DNA from: Prinia subflava
Lineage: Eukaryota > Chordata > Aves > Passeriformes > Cisticolidae
NCBI RefSeq assembly: GCF_021018805.1
Contig: NC_086283.1
Location: forward strand, 58,357,775 to 58,421,774
Reading direction: 5' to 3'
Length of the DNA stretch: 64,000 bases
Shown: positions 10,916 to 22,679 of the stretch, in pieces
How the letters are laid out: every line of letters begins with the position of its first letter
How positions within the stretch are numbered: position 1 is the first letter of the stretch
Translations under genes and position numbers: made by a program
The notes under the pieces: generated by a model
What the model was told of the DNA's origin: nothing
The model's input: only the letters and a program-made list of their open reading frames with translations
Databases searched by the model: none

Positions 10916-13900
10916 TTTTTCATACAGCAGAATTACAGAGAAATTATTTACTTAGCAAAGAAGCAAGTTCAGTGTTTTCAATTTGTTTCTGCATAGGGTT
11001 TGCCCTTTCTTTCACATCCAAGATTGTTATTCTGGCTGGTAGGGCAGACTCGCAAGCCACTTCCAAACCATAGTTTGTTACTAGCTGGGTTCCTGTTTTG
11101 AGCCATTGTATTGACAAGGCCTTGGTGTTTTATTGCAGGCGAAGTTCTGGAGCAGTTTGTTGTTGTCTCCCTGGGCACGGTGCTTAGTACTGTGCAAAGT
11201 ACAGACAAACCCAAATGAGCAACTTCTTTCTCCTTGTGAAGAGAGAACACTAAAAAACGAAAAAAAACACCAAAAACCCCACAACAGCCAACAGTGCACG
11301 TCAAGGGGCTCTTTTTCCTTGGCTTTTTGTACCAAAGACTTTCAGTACCAAAGACTTTTAGTTTATGACTACCTTATTTTACCTGCCAAATCTCTCAATT
11401 CTTGCTCAGCTCAGGCTGGCTGCCCACATTGCCAAATCATAAAAGTATCATTTCTGTTCAGTACACTATGATGTGTGCACAATCTGTGAAATAATTTACT
11501 GTCTTCTCAATCCCTCTCTCTTGTTCCAAGTTCTGGGCAGCGTCAGGACTATGGAAAGATTAGTTTGTTTTCATGCCGGCCATGGTGTTTATTTTTCCTC
11601 TGTCATGCTGTTTCCATCCTTGTTTGTCTTACAGACTTGTTCTCCCATTCCACCTTATTTGCTGGGCAGTGCCTCTCTAGTTGCAATACCCTGCGTAGCT
11701 CTCATTCCTGGCTCTGTCTGGGTTTTGTAGCTGTGTATGCTGTGCCACTGCTGACTTCCAGCATGGAGTCAGTCCCTCCCAGCTGTTCTTTCCAGTTACG
11801 CATGTGCTTACATGTTTGCTGTGTTGGGGGCATTAATGCTTCAGCCCAAACAGCTTTGCTGTTGGCTTCAGTAATTGAGTACTGGCTCAGAACATGAGCA
11901 AGTGTTGGCCTTGTACTGTGCCAGGCACTTGCTTTGGTACACTACGGTGGTGTCCAGGCTGTTTTCCTCACAAACTGGTCTCAGCTTGAATATAAGAAGT
12001 TTAGACTCATGTCCAGCCCTTGTGTGGACCCATGGTTAAGTGTGTAAACACTGTCCAGCCATCACCACTTCTTAGCCACGACCCTGGCCAGTTTGGCTTC
12101 TCCAATACTGGGACACTTGGTAAAAGATTCTGTTACCTGATCTTGATTTGAGGATAGTTTCTGCACATGGCTTTCCTGTGGTCATGCCTTGTCACAGCAT
12201 TCTTCCTAACTGAGTGTCTGAGTACATTGCTGCATAATAAGGCATAGTCTTCAAAACTGCTTGGGATGCAGTGGGAAGCCGAGAGCCACTAAGGCCTGAC
12301 TGCTCATGAAATCCTAGCTGCAAATCGGGGACTGAGCGCTTGCAAGTCTTATCATTTCCATCTTTCAGCCAGTCCCTCATATAGCTCATTGCAGATTGGA
12401 AATGAAGTGAAATTTTCTACATTGATCATTTTGTATTAATTAGGACATTATTTGTTTATGTTTCTACTCAAAAAACAACCTTTGCAAGGAACGAAGTGCT
12501 GAGAAATTCTTGCTTCTCCCAGTACTCCCAGGTTCTGGATCACTCACATGACTGGGAGAGCTGTAGACTCCTGCTTTGCCAATACAGCCCTTCTGACATA
12601 ATAGAAGCAATATAATTTTTGCTGCTTGATCTGTGTACCAGCTTGGGTGAATGGGCCACCCTTGACTATCCCTTGTATAAAGTTACTGTTTAGGAAAAGC
12701 CTGTATTTGTGGGGAAAGTAGGAAACAAAGACAACGTTGCTTTGTTTTAAGTGTTACATGATTTATTGGTTGGTTTGGATTTTTTTCCCATTCTCAGGGA
12801 GTTAGAAGTGATGCCTTGAAATTAGGCACAAAAGATACAATGTGAAATTGGTGAGATCTGTGCTAGTCTTCTCATTTCAAGTAAAGGGTTTTTTTGCTGT
12901 ACTTCATTGATCAGTTATAATAGTTGTTTTTAATTTCTGGGATGATGAGGCCAGATTTGGCAGTGTTTCCGTTCACACAACCTTGGTTCAGGCTCATCTT
13001 TGACAGTGACAGTCATGGAGAATCTCAGAGAAAGCAGAAAGGAAGAAAGGCGCATAGTACAAAATCTGCAAAGAGGGGATTAAATTCTGTACTTTAGGTC
13101 CAGATTTCGGGCACAGCAATGCAAAGAGCAGTTTCTTGATGAAGGAGCTGACAGAGGAGGAGAGCATATTATTGCTAAACAACTGGGATGGGACACAGTA
13201 GTAACCTGATTGCATCTGCTGCTTCACAGGTGTAACTTCAGGACTTACTTGTTGGGACCAGCCTTCTTTCCTCAGATGATCAGAGAACATCAAAAACAGG
13301 GTTTTGTGCACATGAACTGGAGCTGGAACAACTGAATTGATCCTATTTGCACCTTTGGCTGCTGGAGTCTGTGACCTAGATTTGTTTTTGTTTTTTGTAA
13401 ACAAACCTGCATACTCTACGTCTAGACATCTAGGGTAGGGAAATGGGCTGTCTGGTGGGAACCAAAATAACTAAGGCTTTGCATATCTATTGAAATAACT
13501 ACAGTTTAATTAAGATCTTTTTAAGTTCTGGGGATTTCAGGGTTCTTCCCTCAGTGAAAGTGGCATTCAGTGGTGATAATGCCACTTCTAAATTCAGAAG
13601 GTGGGTTTGCAACAAACAGCCTGGACTCCGTGGTCGGGCTTTGAAATCCCTTGCACTTGCACTCTACATGCCTATCAACTAGCTGGATTTTCCCATTAAA
13701 AGTGCCCTTAGCTCAGCATGTTACACAGCAGGAACAGCAGATGACATGTGGCTTCTGCTCCCCAGAATGTTCCTGGCAAGTGTCTGGCTGCCAGTTTTAC
13801 AGTGTGAGCACACCAGTGCACTGTCCTTTTCCACTCAGTGAGCAAGGGCTGGGCAATGAAATGTGTGCACTGCTCTGAGAGCTCTTGTAACTGGGTTATC

Positions 13901-15579
13901 CTGCTATCTTCTGGCTAGTGCACTAGACTGGGTTGTCCTGCTGTCCTCTGACAAGCAGTGCTAAACTGGTGCACTGTGTGTCACTTGAGGTCCTCCAGCT
14001 TTGGGTGAAGGCACTATTGCTGCAGAGGAGCATAGCCTTGTCAGCAGGCTGAGGGGGGCCAGGCATCAGTGGCCACTCAAAGTAGCACACAGAATCTATG
14101 AGCTGAGTGCTTTTGGACCAGTTCTGCCCAAAGTAAGGAGTGTGGATCAGGGCAGAGGTATGGCCTTGGCTTAGTCAGCTGTTCAGGAGTTGGGTGCCTC
14201 TGTGCAAAGCTTTGTTCCGCACGTTCTCAGGCTCTGACAGAGTTACAGTGATGGATCATGATGATCTGATGCTGTGGCTCTGTCAGATGCCTGATCTCAA
14301 GAGCTCACTACTTACTGCCATTACAGAACCCAAAGCATGGGACTGTAGCTCCCAGCTTTTCCCTTGGACAAAAAGGTTCCAACCAGTCTGGACACCTTAC
14401 GGGCATGTGCCTGTAGAAGTTGTAGAAGACAGCTTCCTTTCACACCGAAAAACTGGACTGCATTCCTATCACACTCCTGTCCAGTACTGGTAAGATGGTA
14501 CTTCTAGCCCAGACTGGATTATAGGATGCATGGGAATCTGTGTTGGCTCCTGCATCCCAACTGATAGCATTTCTGACTCATGGTAGTAGTTCTGAAGACT
14601 GATTTTTAGTTTTCATCAACAAATTCAGATGAAAAATAAAGCCCAGCTTTAGTTTTCATCCATTTGATTTTGTGAGAGTTTGTATTCCACCAAACAGCCT
14701 CTGCTGTGCTTGTGGGAGCATTACAGCTGTAACCAGTTTGTCCTTTAGTGTTCTATTTGTGGAGCCTGTCGCAGAAGTGCACATTTTCTGTGTTAACTGT
14801 TGTCTCAGCTCTGCCCAAGACCAGCAGCATCTGTCTTGTGACATGGCAGTCATGTGTGTGCTTGGTGCAGTGGTATTGCCACTGTCCTCATCTTCCCTTG
14901 ATTATGCATCTGTGTTTGTCTTTGGTTCTTTCAGGCACAGTGGTTTTCTGAGCACGCATGCTTGGGGCTGTCAAAGTCATTTTTACTCACACTGCTTCCC
15001 AGGGTGGAAGAAGTGTTACTGTTTTTGTTGGTCCAGTCCCTGTCTGCTCCCTGGTCAAGGTGAACTTGCAAACCAACTTGCATGTTCTTTCTCATCTGCA
15101 TTTACATTTTTAGGTCTTCTAAGTCCTGTTTCTGTTCCCCATGTCTTCAGTATGTGAAGTGTTGGTTTTGTATTTCACTAAATTCCTGCACTTTCTCAAG
15201 AAAACTATTCATTGGTGCTGTTGTCTTACTGCAGAAAACTTGCAAAACATTGTCAAGGTTTTTGGAAAGGGTGTGGTTTCTATTACACTTTTGCACTTAA
15301 AATGTCTATATCCTATAATTATTTGCAATAATCTTCATGAAAGCTTTTATTAGATAATTTCAAAGATTGATTGCAAGTAGGAAGAGGCTGAACATAGTTT
15401 TAAGATAACTTTCTTTTTCTGACCTAAGGCAAAAAGGAAAGATTAGGAACAATTCTTTTTTTTTGTTGATAATAGTGAAAAGATTGGGTTCCTCAATAAA
15501 ATTCAACAAGCTTAGCAGCTATATGCACTTCCACACCAGACATCATTCATTTCCAACATAACTGGATGAAAGATGCTCA

Positions 15580-15880
15580 GACACCAAGGTGTGTGAACAG
15601 TTTCAAAGGGATTAGACAGGTGGATGAAGGACAGCCATGCCAGGGAATCTCATAAATGTCCCAAGTGCCATCTCTGGCTCAAGACATCTCTCAGCCCCTG
15701 ACAGCCTGAATTGAGGGTAGGTGTGACTGGGGAAGTTGTTCCATAGGTTGTGGGCTTCTGCTCCACTGGGCAGATGTGGAAAGCTTTTCCCAAAATGTAA
15801 CTGAGATGGGCTTGGAAGCTGATATGTAATGGATCAGCTGAAGTAAGCTTGGCAGTGTCCCTGCTGGAGCATTCAGATGC
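15580..15880. repeat. Possible ancient LINE/SINE remnant
   Basis: The string TTTCAAAGGGATTAGACAGG near 15600 and the text after it (CATCTCTGGCTCAAGACATC, then the GTTGTTCCATAGGTTGTGGG block) resemble an old CR1/L3-type 3' repeat known from sauropsid genomes, with the sense strand probably +. This is recalled pattern similarity only. No octamer tail or target-site duplication is visible. A 94-codon open frame on the minus strand (15650-15934) lies across it and has no recognisable domain. Confidence 0.3.
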
Positions 15881-17823
15881 CCACATATTCTCCCTTTTCA
15901 CAGAATTTATCTTTGTTGAGCATGCAGAGGTCATGTGAACAGATGAGTACGGGGGGACCAGTTGGCTGTGCAGTCTTAAACCAGGGAGAGGTTTAGGAAG
16001 ATTTATCCATGAATCTTGAGAACAATCCTGCCAATTAAGACAAATGTGTAACAGTGTTTAGTCTGCAATTAACTTTGATGTCAGTCCTGTCCTATTACTG
16101 TTTGAGGGAAGATTTAGGTAACTGACCCTTTTCATTTGTCAGTCTCTGTTCTTAACAAGATTAGCAGGATTGCTGGCTTTAGCCAGAGCTCAGATTAATC
16201 TTTGACAGAAATAGATACACTTACTTGACTTCTGCAAAGTCAAGTCTGGTGAATGCATTACAAGACTATTCAAGCAAATAAAATTTTATTTTTTAATGGT
16301 AGATTTTATGTGCTTTTGTGTGACCTATTTTGCTTTTTGAGTGTGTTCATTAGCAACACATACTGTTGGAGACTGAGTTGCATCTTACTCACTCAAACCC
16401 TTCATTTCTATATGGATTATCAGTTTATCCCACTCCCTCCATTTTCCCCGGACCAGCACCATGTGAGAAAAATATTTATACATATTTTGGGACCATCAGG
16501 CTGTCAAACCTCAAATTAACTGAGTTTTCAACTATGCATCAAATCTGGCTGAATTTGCTGCAAATAAATCAGTGCTTCCAGGTGCTACTTGGTGCAGACA
16601 GCAGGCATTATCCCATTCTCTCCAAGGTGAAAGCTGAGATTCTGGCTACCTTTGCTGAGTATGTCAGGTGGAGAGGTACGGTCACAGTGGCCATTTGTAA
16701 TAGCTGTAGGGAGAGACACCACTGAGGCATCTTTTGTGGCAAGAACATCGTGCTTGTTGCTGTCTTGAGAGCACCCCATGTGGAGTTAACCCCTCTGCCT
16801 TTCAGCTGGCTCACTGGGATGTCACACAGGATGAACCATCCTACCGCCACCAAGGACATGAGTTTCATGATGTGCTTCAGTTGGCTGAGTGGGGAGCCTG
16901 CACAAGCCTGGTTTCACCTCTGCTTGGCAGAAGTCAGCTTAGGATGGTATCATACAAGACAAGTTCCTTGTCTTCAGTCTTCCATCATCTTTTGGCATCT
17001 TGAAGAGCTTCCTCCAAGCTCGGGGGAAGTGTTTGTATTTCTCCTGGGAACATACTGTGTAATAACACCAGATGCTTGCTCTACAGTAGAGGAGAGCTGC
17101 AGCCCTGCTCTGGTGTGCTGCTGGAGGCGAGCCAGCACAAAGTGGTGTTGAGGATCTGGTACTGACACTGCAGTTCCCCTGATTCAGTGTAGGCCAGATT
17201 TTCAGTTGTGTCAGGTAAAAGCTTTACCTTTGTTTGGGATACTGGACTAGCTGCTTCAAGATTTTAACCACTGAGAAAACTTCATCTAGACGTTGTCCTA
17301 GACATCTTCCTGCTTCTCCAACTGCAAACCTTTGAGTCCTGGCTCCTGCACACACCTAAAGAACCAGGGGGAAAAGCAGGTTTTGGTGTTGCTTTGGACT
17401 TGTTTTACAGAGGGGAACTGGCTAAATCACTCAGATGTTTAAAATCTAGTGGTTTCTTCCCACATTTTTACTTCCCTGCCTTCTGAAAGGTGGCTAAGTG
17501 ATGTCAGAATCCATTGGTAAAGACAACTAAAACAGCTGAGCTTTCCATGGTTACACAGGATCAACACAAAGCTAATTCTCCCCAGTGTTTCACTAGACAT
17601 CTCACTCAGAGTTACGCAGCTTTGGGAACTCTGGTTGCTAGCCTAGACCAGAGCTGTCTCAGCAGGAAAGACGTGCCCTTAGCCCCTGCTAGACAGACAG
17701 ATATTGTGCTGGTGTTCTGAGCTCAGTTTTCAAACTCCTGCCTTATCCTGGCCAAAACACCACATTCTGCTGGGAATCTACACAAGTTTGATCACTTGAC
17801 CACAGATCCACAATTTCCAGATT

Positions 17824-17958
17824 ACAGAATATTCAGAGTTGGAAGCAACCCACAAGAATTATCAAGTCAGCTCTTAAGTGAGCCGTCTCTTCAGGGTTGA
17901 ACCACAACCTTGGTGTTATTAGCACCGTGTTCTAACCAAATGAGCTAACTGTAGGGTC
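17824..17958 (-). mobile_element. tRNA-Ile-derived SINE with CR1-like tail (TguSINE1-like)
   Basis: On the minus strand the head reads as a decayed tRNA-Ile. It has an A box TTAGCTCATTTGGTTAGAAC, the anticodon-arm sequence GGTGCTAATAACACC with anticodon AAT, and a B box GGTTCAACCC. The tRNA-like part covers about 17879-17953. Towards 17824 the sequence changes to a CR1-type 3' tail, whose + strand reading (ACAGAAT...GAGTTGGAAG, then ACCCACAAGAATTATCAAG) resembles CR1 termini elsewhere in birds. tRNA-Ile heads joined to CR1 tails define the bird SINE TguSINE1. The acceptor stem no longer pairs well, so this is a retroposon and not a tRNA gene. Confidence 0.85.
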
Positions 17959-20900
17959 ATCTGTGATAGCCAATGCCTAAAATCTTACAAGAATTCTCCC
18001 GACTTCCATGTAAGCCTGAGGAAATTCCTGCCTCTGGAGTTTCACGGTATTCCCCAAAGTGCAAAGATACCAAACTCCTGGGTAGCTCCTGGAGAGAAGA
18101 ACTAAATCCTGTCACTGTTGGTATATTTGGTGAAATGGTCTCTGGAGGTTTTTCGGGCTGAAATGTCTGTGCTCAAGTAGTTGCAGATAAACCTGAGATA
18201 AGGTGTATTTATACTCTCCTTGAGACCAGAGTGGGTAATATAGACAGGTACTGTACCTTTCAGTCTTGTGTTAGCCACTGCATTTCCAGTTTCACAGCAG
18301 CCTGTATATATGGTTTGACTGCAAAATCCAGGTGTGTCAGGAATGGTTGGAAACTTTTAACAGAGGCAGTTCTGAAATCACACTGCACAGCCTAAATATG
18401 AGCTCCTTTACAGTCTCTGCTGCTCAGCCAGTGTACAGTAACTTGTTATGCTAGGGTAATTTGATCACAAATTTCACCTCTGTGTGAATTTATAAGACCT
18501 GTTTAAAAAGATAAATGGACTGTTTTCACAGCAGGAGCCCCATGGGATAAGCTGCAGTTTTGTAATGTTCAAATGCAGGTAGCTATAGCCATGTTTTCTA
18601 GGAAGGATGAAATGGAGAAGGAAGAGAAGGTGACACCACATAAATTTTTATTTGCTTTGAACTGTTGGTAAGTCAGAAGAAGACTTGGAAAGCTCAAGGT
18701 TTTAGCTGATCAGCAGGGGATGGAAGTACCTGTTATCAATATTGCACAGTGTCTGGGTAAGCATCTCCTTGAAACTCTATCAGAGGAGAATAAGAGAAGA
18801 ATTATACTCCCATTTAGGTACTTCAGGTACTTCAGCACTCCAAGAAAGCTGTTCACCTAAAACACGTATGTAAATATGTAAATAACTCTGTCTAGAAAGT
18901 ACTGATGCTGTCTTGGAGTAAGGCAGTTTCAGACCTCATCCTCATCAGTTAAAATGAGTGAGTCACTGAACTGAGAAGGATGCTTGCTTAGGTACAAATA
19001 ATAATGACTAAACTTTATTTTTGTGTGAAAAGAGAACATATAGTCCCAACCAATAAGATGTATGATTGGTGCTTTAAGGGGGGTCAGTTTTTTGAAATGG
19101 AAAAGAATTTTAGGTCAAATAAAGTGGAAGAAAGAACTTAAATATAAAAATTGGGAATTGTTCAAGAACCCTAACTAGGTCCCCAAGAAATCACAATTCT
19201 GCATTTGCAAAGACATTTTTTTTTTTCGTTTTAAAGAAGGCTGGTTTGGTTAACAAAGGAGATTAAAGCAGCAAAACCCCTCAAAATAGAGTGAATAGAA
19301 AAATATTGCAAGCAACATAAACAAGTAGTTTGCAAGCAAAGGCAGACAATTGATGGGAGTACTGAAGGGTACCAGTGAAGAGCTTTTGGGCAGCAGATTT
19401 GAACAATAAGAAGGGACTCTTTAAACGTATCAGGGATTCCTGAAATCCCAGCAGTGGTTTAGGCTCCATACTAACCATGAGTGAAAAAGCATACTGAAAA
19501 AGCAGTGGCAGAAATAATCACTGTTTATTTTGTGATGCTCGGAAAGTAGAAGACTCTGTATTTGCAGTTTGGTCATAAGAGAATGTTTTCTGCATTGCTG
19601 ACAAATTGCTTCCAGTAATTAGGAAAAATGTTAAATGTCATTCTTTTTAAATGTTCAAAACAATGGTTAACTTACTGCCCATAATTTTTAGAGACTAAGC
19701 CAAGGAGCTCTTTGAATCATTAATTGCACTTGAAAAAGAATCAGGGGAGTGGAATACTACTGTAAGAGCATTATTCTGGGACAATGAGGGAGTAGCCTGC
19801 CAGACTACCTGAAGTTCAGTTTGGTCAGAGCACAGAAAGTCTGATAAGCTCTGCAGCTGGTCAATAATTGAGAGAACACAGTATGGTACTAGCCAATTTT
19901 CCCTGAATGGTAAATTGGCTTTGTCAGAAAACTTCTTCATATGAGTATGATTTTTGGTAATAATTGGAGACATAATTACACATAGCTTTGGAAGCTTTTG
20001 GCTTTGTTCCTGGTGGTACTCGGATACAGGAGTACACACCAGACAAAATCAAAGTGGCTTATTGTAAATAGCCCAGAGTATTTATGCATTCTTATGAAAC
20101 AGCTGCAGATGGGGAGTCATCCTCCAGCAGTGAGTAGGGAAGCTAAAAAAAAAAATCTCATAAAGAAGTACTAAAGGCATCTGTTCCTGGCCCTGCATTA
20201 GCCAGTGGCTTTGTCAGTGATACAGGTACTGCATAAGTGCTGGCACAGGCATGGGGATGCTGCGCTTGGAGGGGATGTGCACAACAGGTCAGCTGTGGGA
20301 GCAGAGCCGAGTCACCTGGAAAGCAGGGCTCGTCTGGCGCTGTCCTGTGCAAGGCTTGCATCTAGAGCAAAGCACAGACGTCAAGCTAGCAACACTGGAG
20401 GCTTGTCTGGAATATCCTGGTGGTGCAGCATGCTTGGAGGATATCAGTTAATATGACTGCCAAGCTCAGTATTTTAGCTGAGAGGGAACTTGCAGTCCTC
20501 AGGTGTGCAATAGGAGTAGGGGAGAAGTGTTCTGAGGACCCTAGTGTGGGAATGCTGCCTAGTCCTGGTGTCAACATTTCAGAAAGCCTTGAAGAGCCGG
20601 ATATAGGCCAGGAAAGAGCTACACAATTATTCTGGGACTTGAAGACCAAGCTTTTGTAACAGGAAAGCAAGCCAACTTGATCTGAAAAGTTGTGTCCAGA
20701 GAAACAGACAAATCATTCCTTGAGTTTTCTTGGGTGTTTGAGGCAGCAGGACAATATAACAAATGCTGTATATTTAGTGGCCTAGATGTTGAGGAAACAT
20801 GCTGTCAGATTCAATATAATAGGTCTCTAGTGAAGGCAATTAGCTAGTTTAACAGATATCCTTAGAACCTAGTGGAACTGCTGGTATTTGGACTCCAAGT

Positions 20901-21232
20901 TGCCGTCAGATAGCTCTCTGAAACAGAAACTGTTTCTAGGTAGCTGCTGATTTGTGCACGGTATCAATGTACATTGTGATCGATCTGGCCAGTGACTGTC
21001 TTTTCACTAATGTGAAACCAGACTATTTTCTTACAATGAGGCTTTCTAAAACAGAGGTACTGTGACTTCAGCAGGCAAGAATAGGGTGGCAACTGCAGGT
21101 CAAAGCTGTGTGCTCTTTGCTGTACATCCTCTGCAGAATGGCTGAGCTTTTAGGAATATTTAAATGAGTGTTGAGAAGAGGAGGTCTTGAGGTCCTTGCT
21201 AGCTTGTTTGAAGTGCCCTCAGGCAGCAGCTC

Positions 21233-21248
21233 TGTGTGTGTGTGTGTG
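21233..21248. repeat. (TG)8 microsatellite
   Basis: Eight uninterrupted TG units. This is a short dinucleotide repeat and nothing more can be said from the sequence. Confidence 0.9.
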
Positions 21249-22579
21249 ACAGGAGCCAGAAGACTTGTAGGTCTGCATGCAGTGCTGCAATGTGTGCAGA
21301 GAAAGATCCCTAACGAGCAGGCACCACCTCTTCTGGACTCTGTTTACCTGCTTAGCAAGGAATGAAGTGGGACCTTAAAGCCATAAGGCTGCCTGGAAGC
21401 CACATTCCTGCTCAGGTTAGTCAGGAATGAGCCACTGGAGTTCAACAGTGCCTTCATCTCACTGAGGCCCTGCCTTAACTTCAGTGGTTTACATCTGTTC
21501 TAGGACACTGTAAAGGGCCTGTTTCTGTCTGGTACAGGGTAGGAGATGGCCTCCAGAGTGTGGGAGGTGCAGGGATGCATGGCAGGTGGACAGAGTGCTC
21601 TGTGAGCATGTGGTGTGACACCTCATATCCACAAAAGCCCTTGCCATACTCTGCTGTCAAGTGGGAGGCTGGGATTTTGGTAAGTGATGACAGCCCCAGC
21701 TTGTCATTGATGTGTGGCACCAAGCAGACAGATGAAGAATGACTTTAAAAGCACCTGTGTTTCCAGGTCCCCTTAATTCAAGGCTGTCCTGAAATACCAG
21801 ACACTTTTCTGTGTGCTCTTGTTGAGATGGCTTGAGTTGATCCCCAGAGCAGTGCTTTGTGGAGTTTACTGTGACAGCAAAAGTGCCAGGAACCCTGTGA
21901 TGCAGAGGTTGGAAACTGTGGCAGCAGTGGTGATGGTAGGTAACTGAATTCACCCACTCCTCTTGTTTGTAGTCTCAGTATTTCCTTCCCAGCTGAGTTT
22001 CATACTGTCTGAGGAACTGCAGCATGTCTACACAGTGGCACTGTAGTTGTTTCTCTGGGAGTAATCTAGTTTCTTTTGCCCAAAATTCGGCTGTTACTTT
22101 AGGCTTGTCCAGTTTGACAGCAAAAGTTAAAATTTCCAGCTGACCAAAGGAGTAGTTGGAGCTCATTACCTCTATTGCAGATCTGCTTCTAAAATGTTGT
22201 TGTGCTGTCACAGTTAGAGATAGCATTGTAGTTACGTGGGGGTATCTCTTCTGTCCTCCCTGTGCTCAGTGAGGATTGGAAACCTGGCCAAAGACATTGC
22301 CTTGCTCAGGTAATTTTCTAACAGGTAGTCTTTCAAGGCTATGTGTTTTGAAGACCTGTCTTGAGCGTATCTGCTCCCTGTTGTGGCAGATCAGGGAAGA
22401 CAGGTTGCCTGTGTTGCTGGAGCATAAGGTTTTTGTAACTTCCAGAGATCATGGATTTGCAGGGGAAGTCCATGGCACTGCTTTCATGTTCCATTTACCA
22501 TGTATGATTGTGCACATGCAGCTGAGCAGACATCTAAAATTTAGAGGAATTATATCCTTGGCACAGGAACCTAAATGAA

Positions 22580-22679
22580 TTAGTCTTGTTTAGTTGATAA
22601 GGTAGTGTTAGGTCATAGGCTGGACCTGATGATCTCAAAAGATCTTTTCCAGCGTAGTTCATTCTGTGATTCTTTGTGA
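22580..22679 (+). mobile_element. CR1 LINE 3' tail fragment
   Basis: This + strand fragment of about 100 bp carries the typical CR1 3' end: GGTCATAGGCTGGACCTGAT followed by GATCTCAAAAGATCTTTTCC and the degenerate octamer tail ATTCTGTGATTCTTTGTGA. Only the 3'-most portion is present, as is usual for strongly 5'-truncated CR1 insertions. No coding remnant is left. Confidence 0.85.

Noticed and set aside
10506..10996. Protein-coding genes in the 135-codon frames on both strands
   Set aside because: The minus-strand frame is a frameshifted CR1 ORF2 remnant and the + frame is its antisense.
17879..17953. A tRNA-Ile (AAT) gene on the minus strand
   Set aside because: The A box, anticodon arm and B box are recognisable, but the acceptor stem is decayed and a CR1-like tail is attached, so it is a SINE head.
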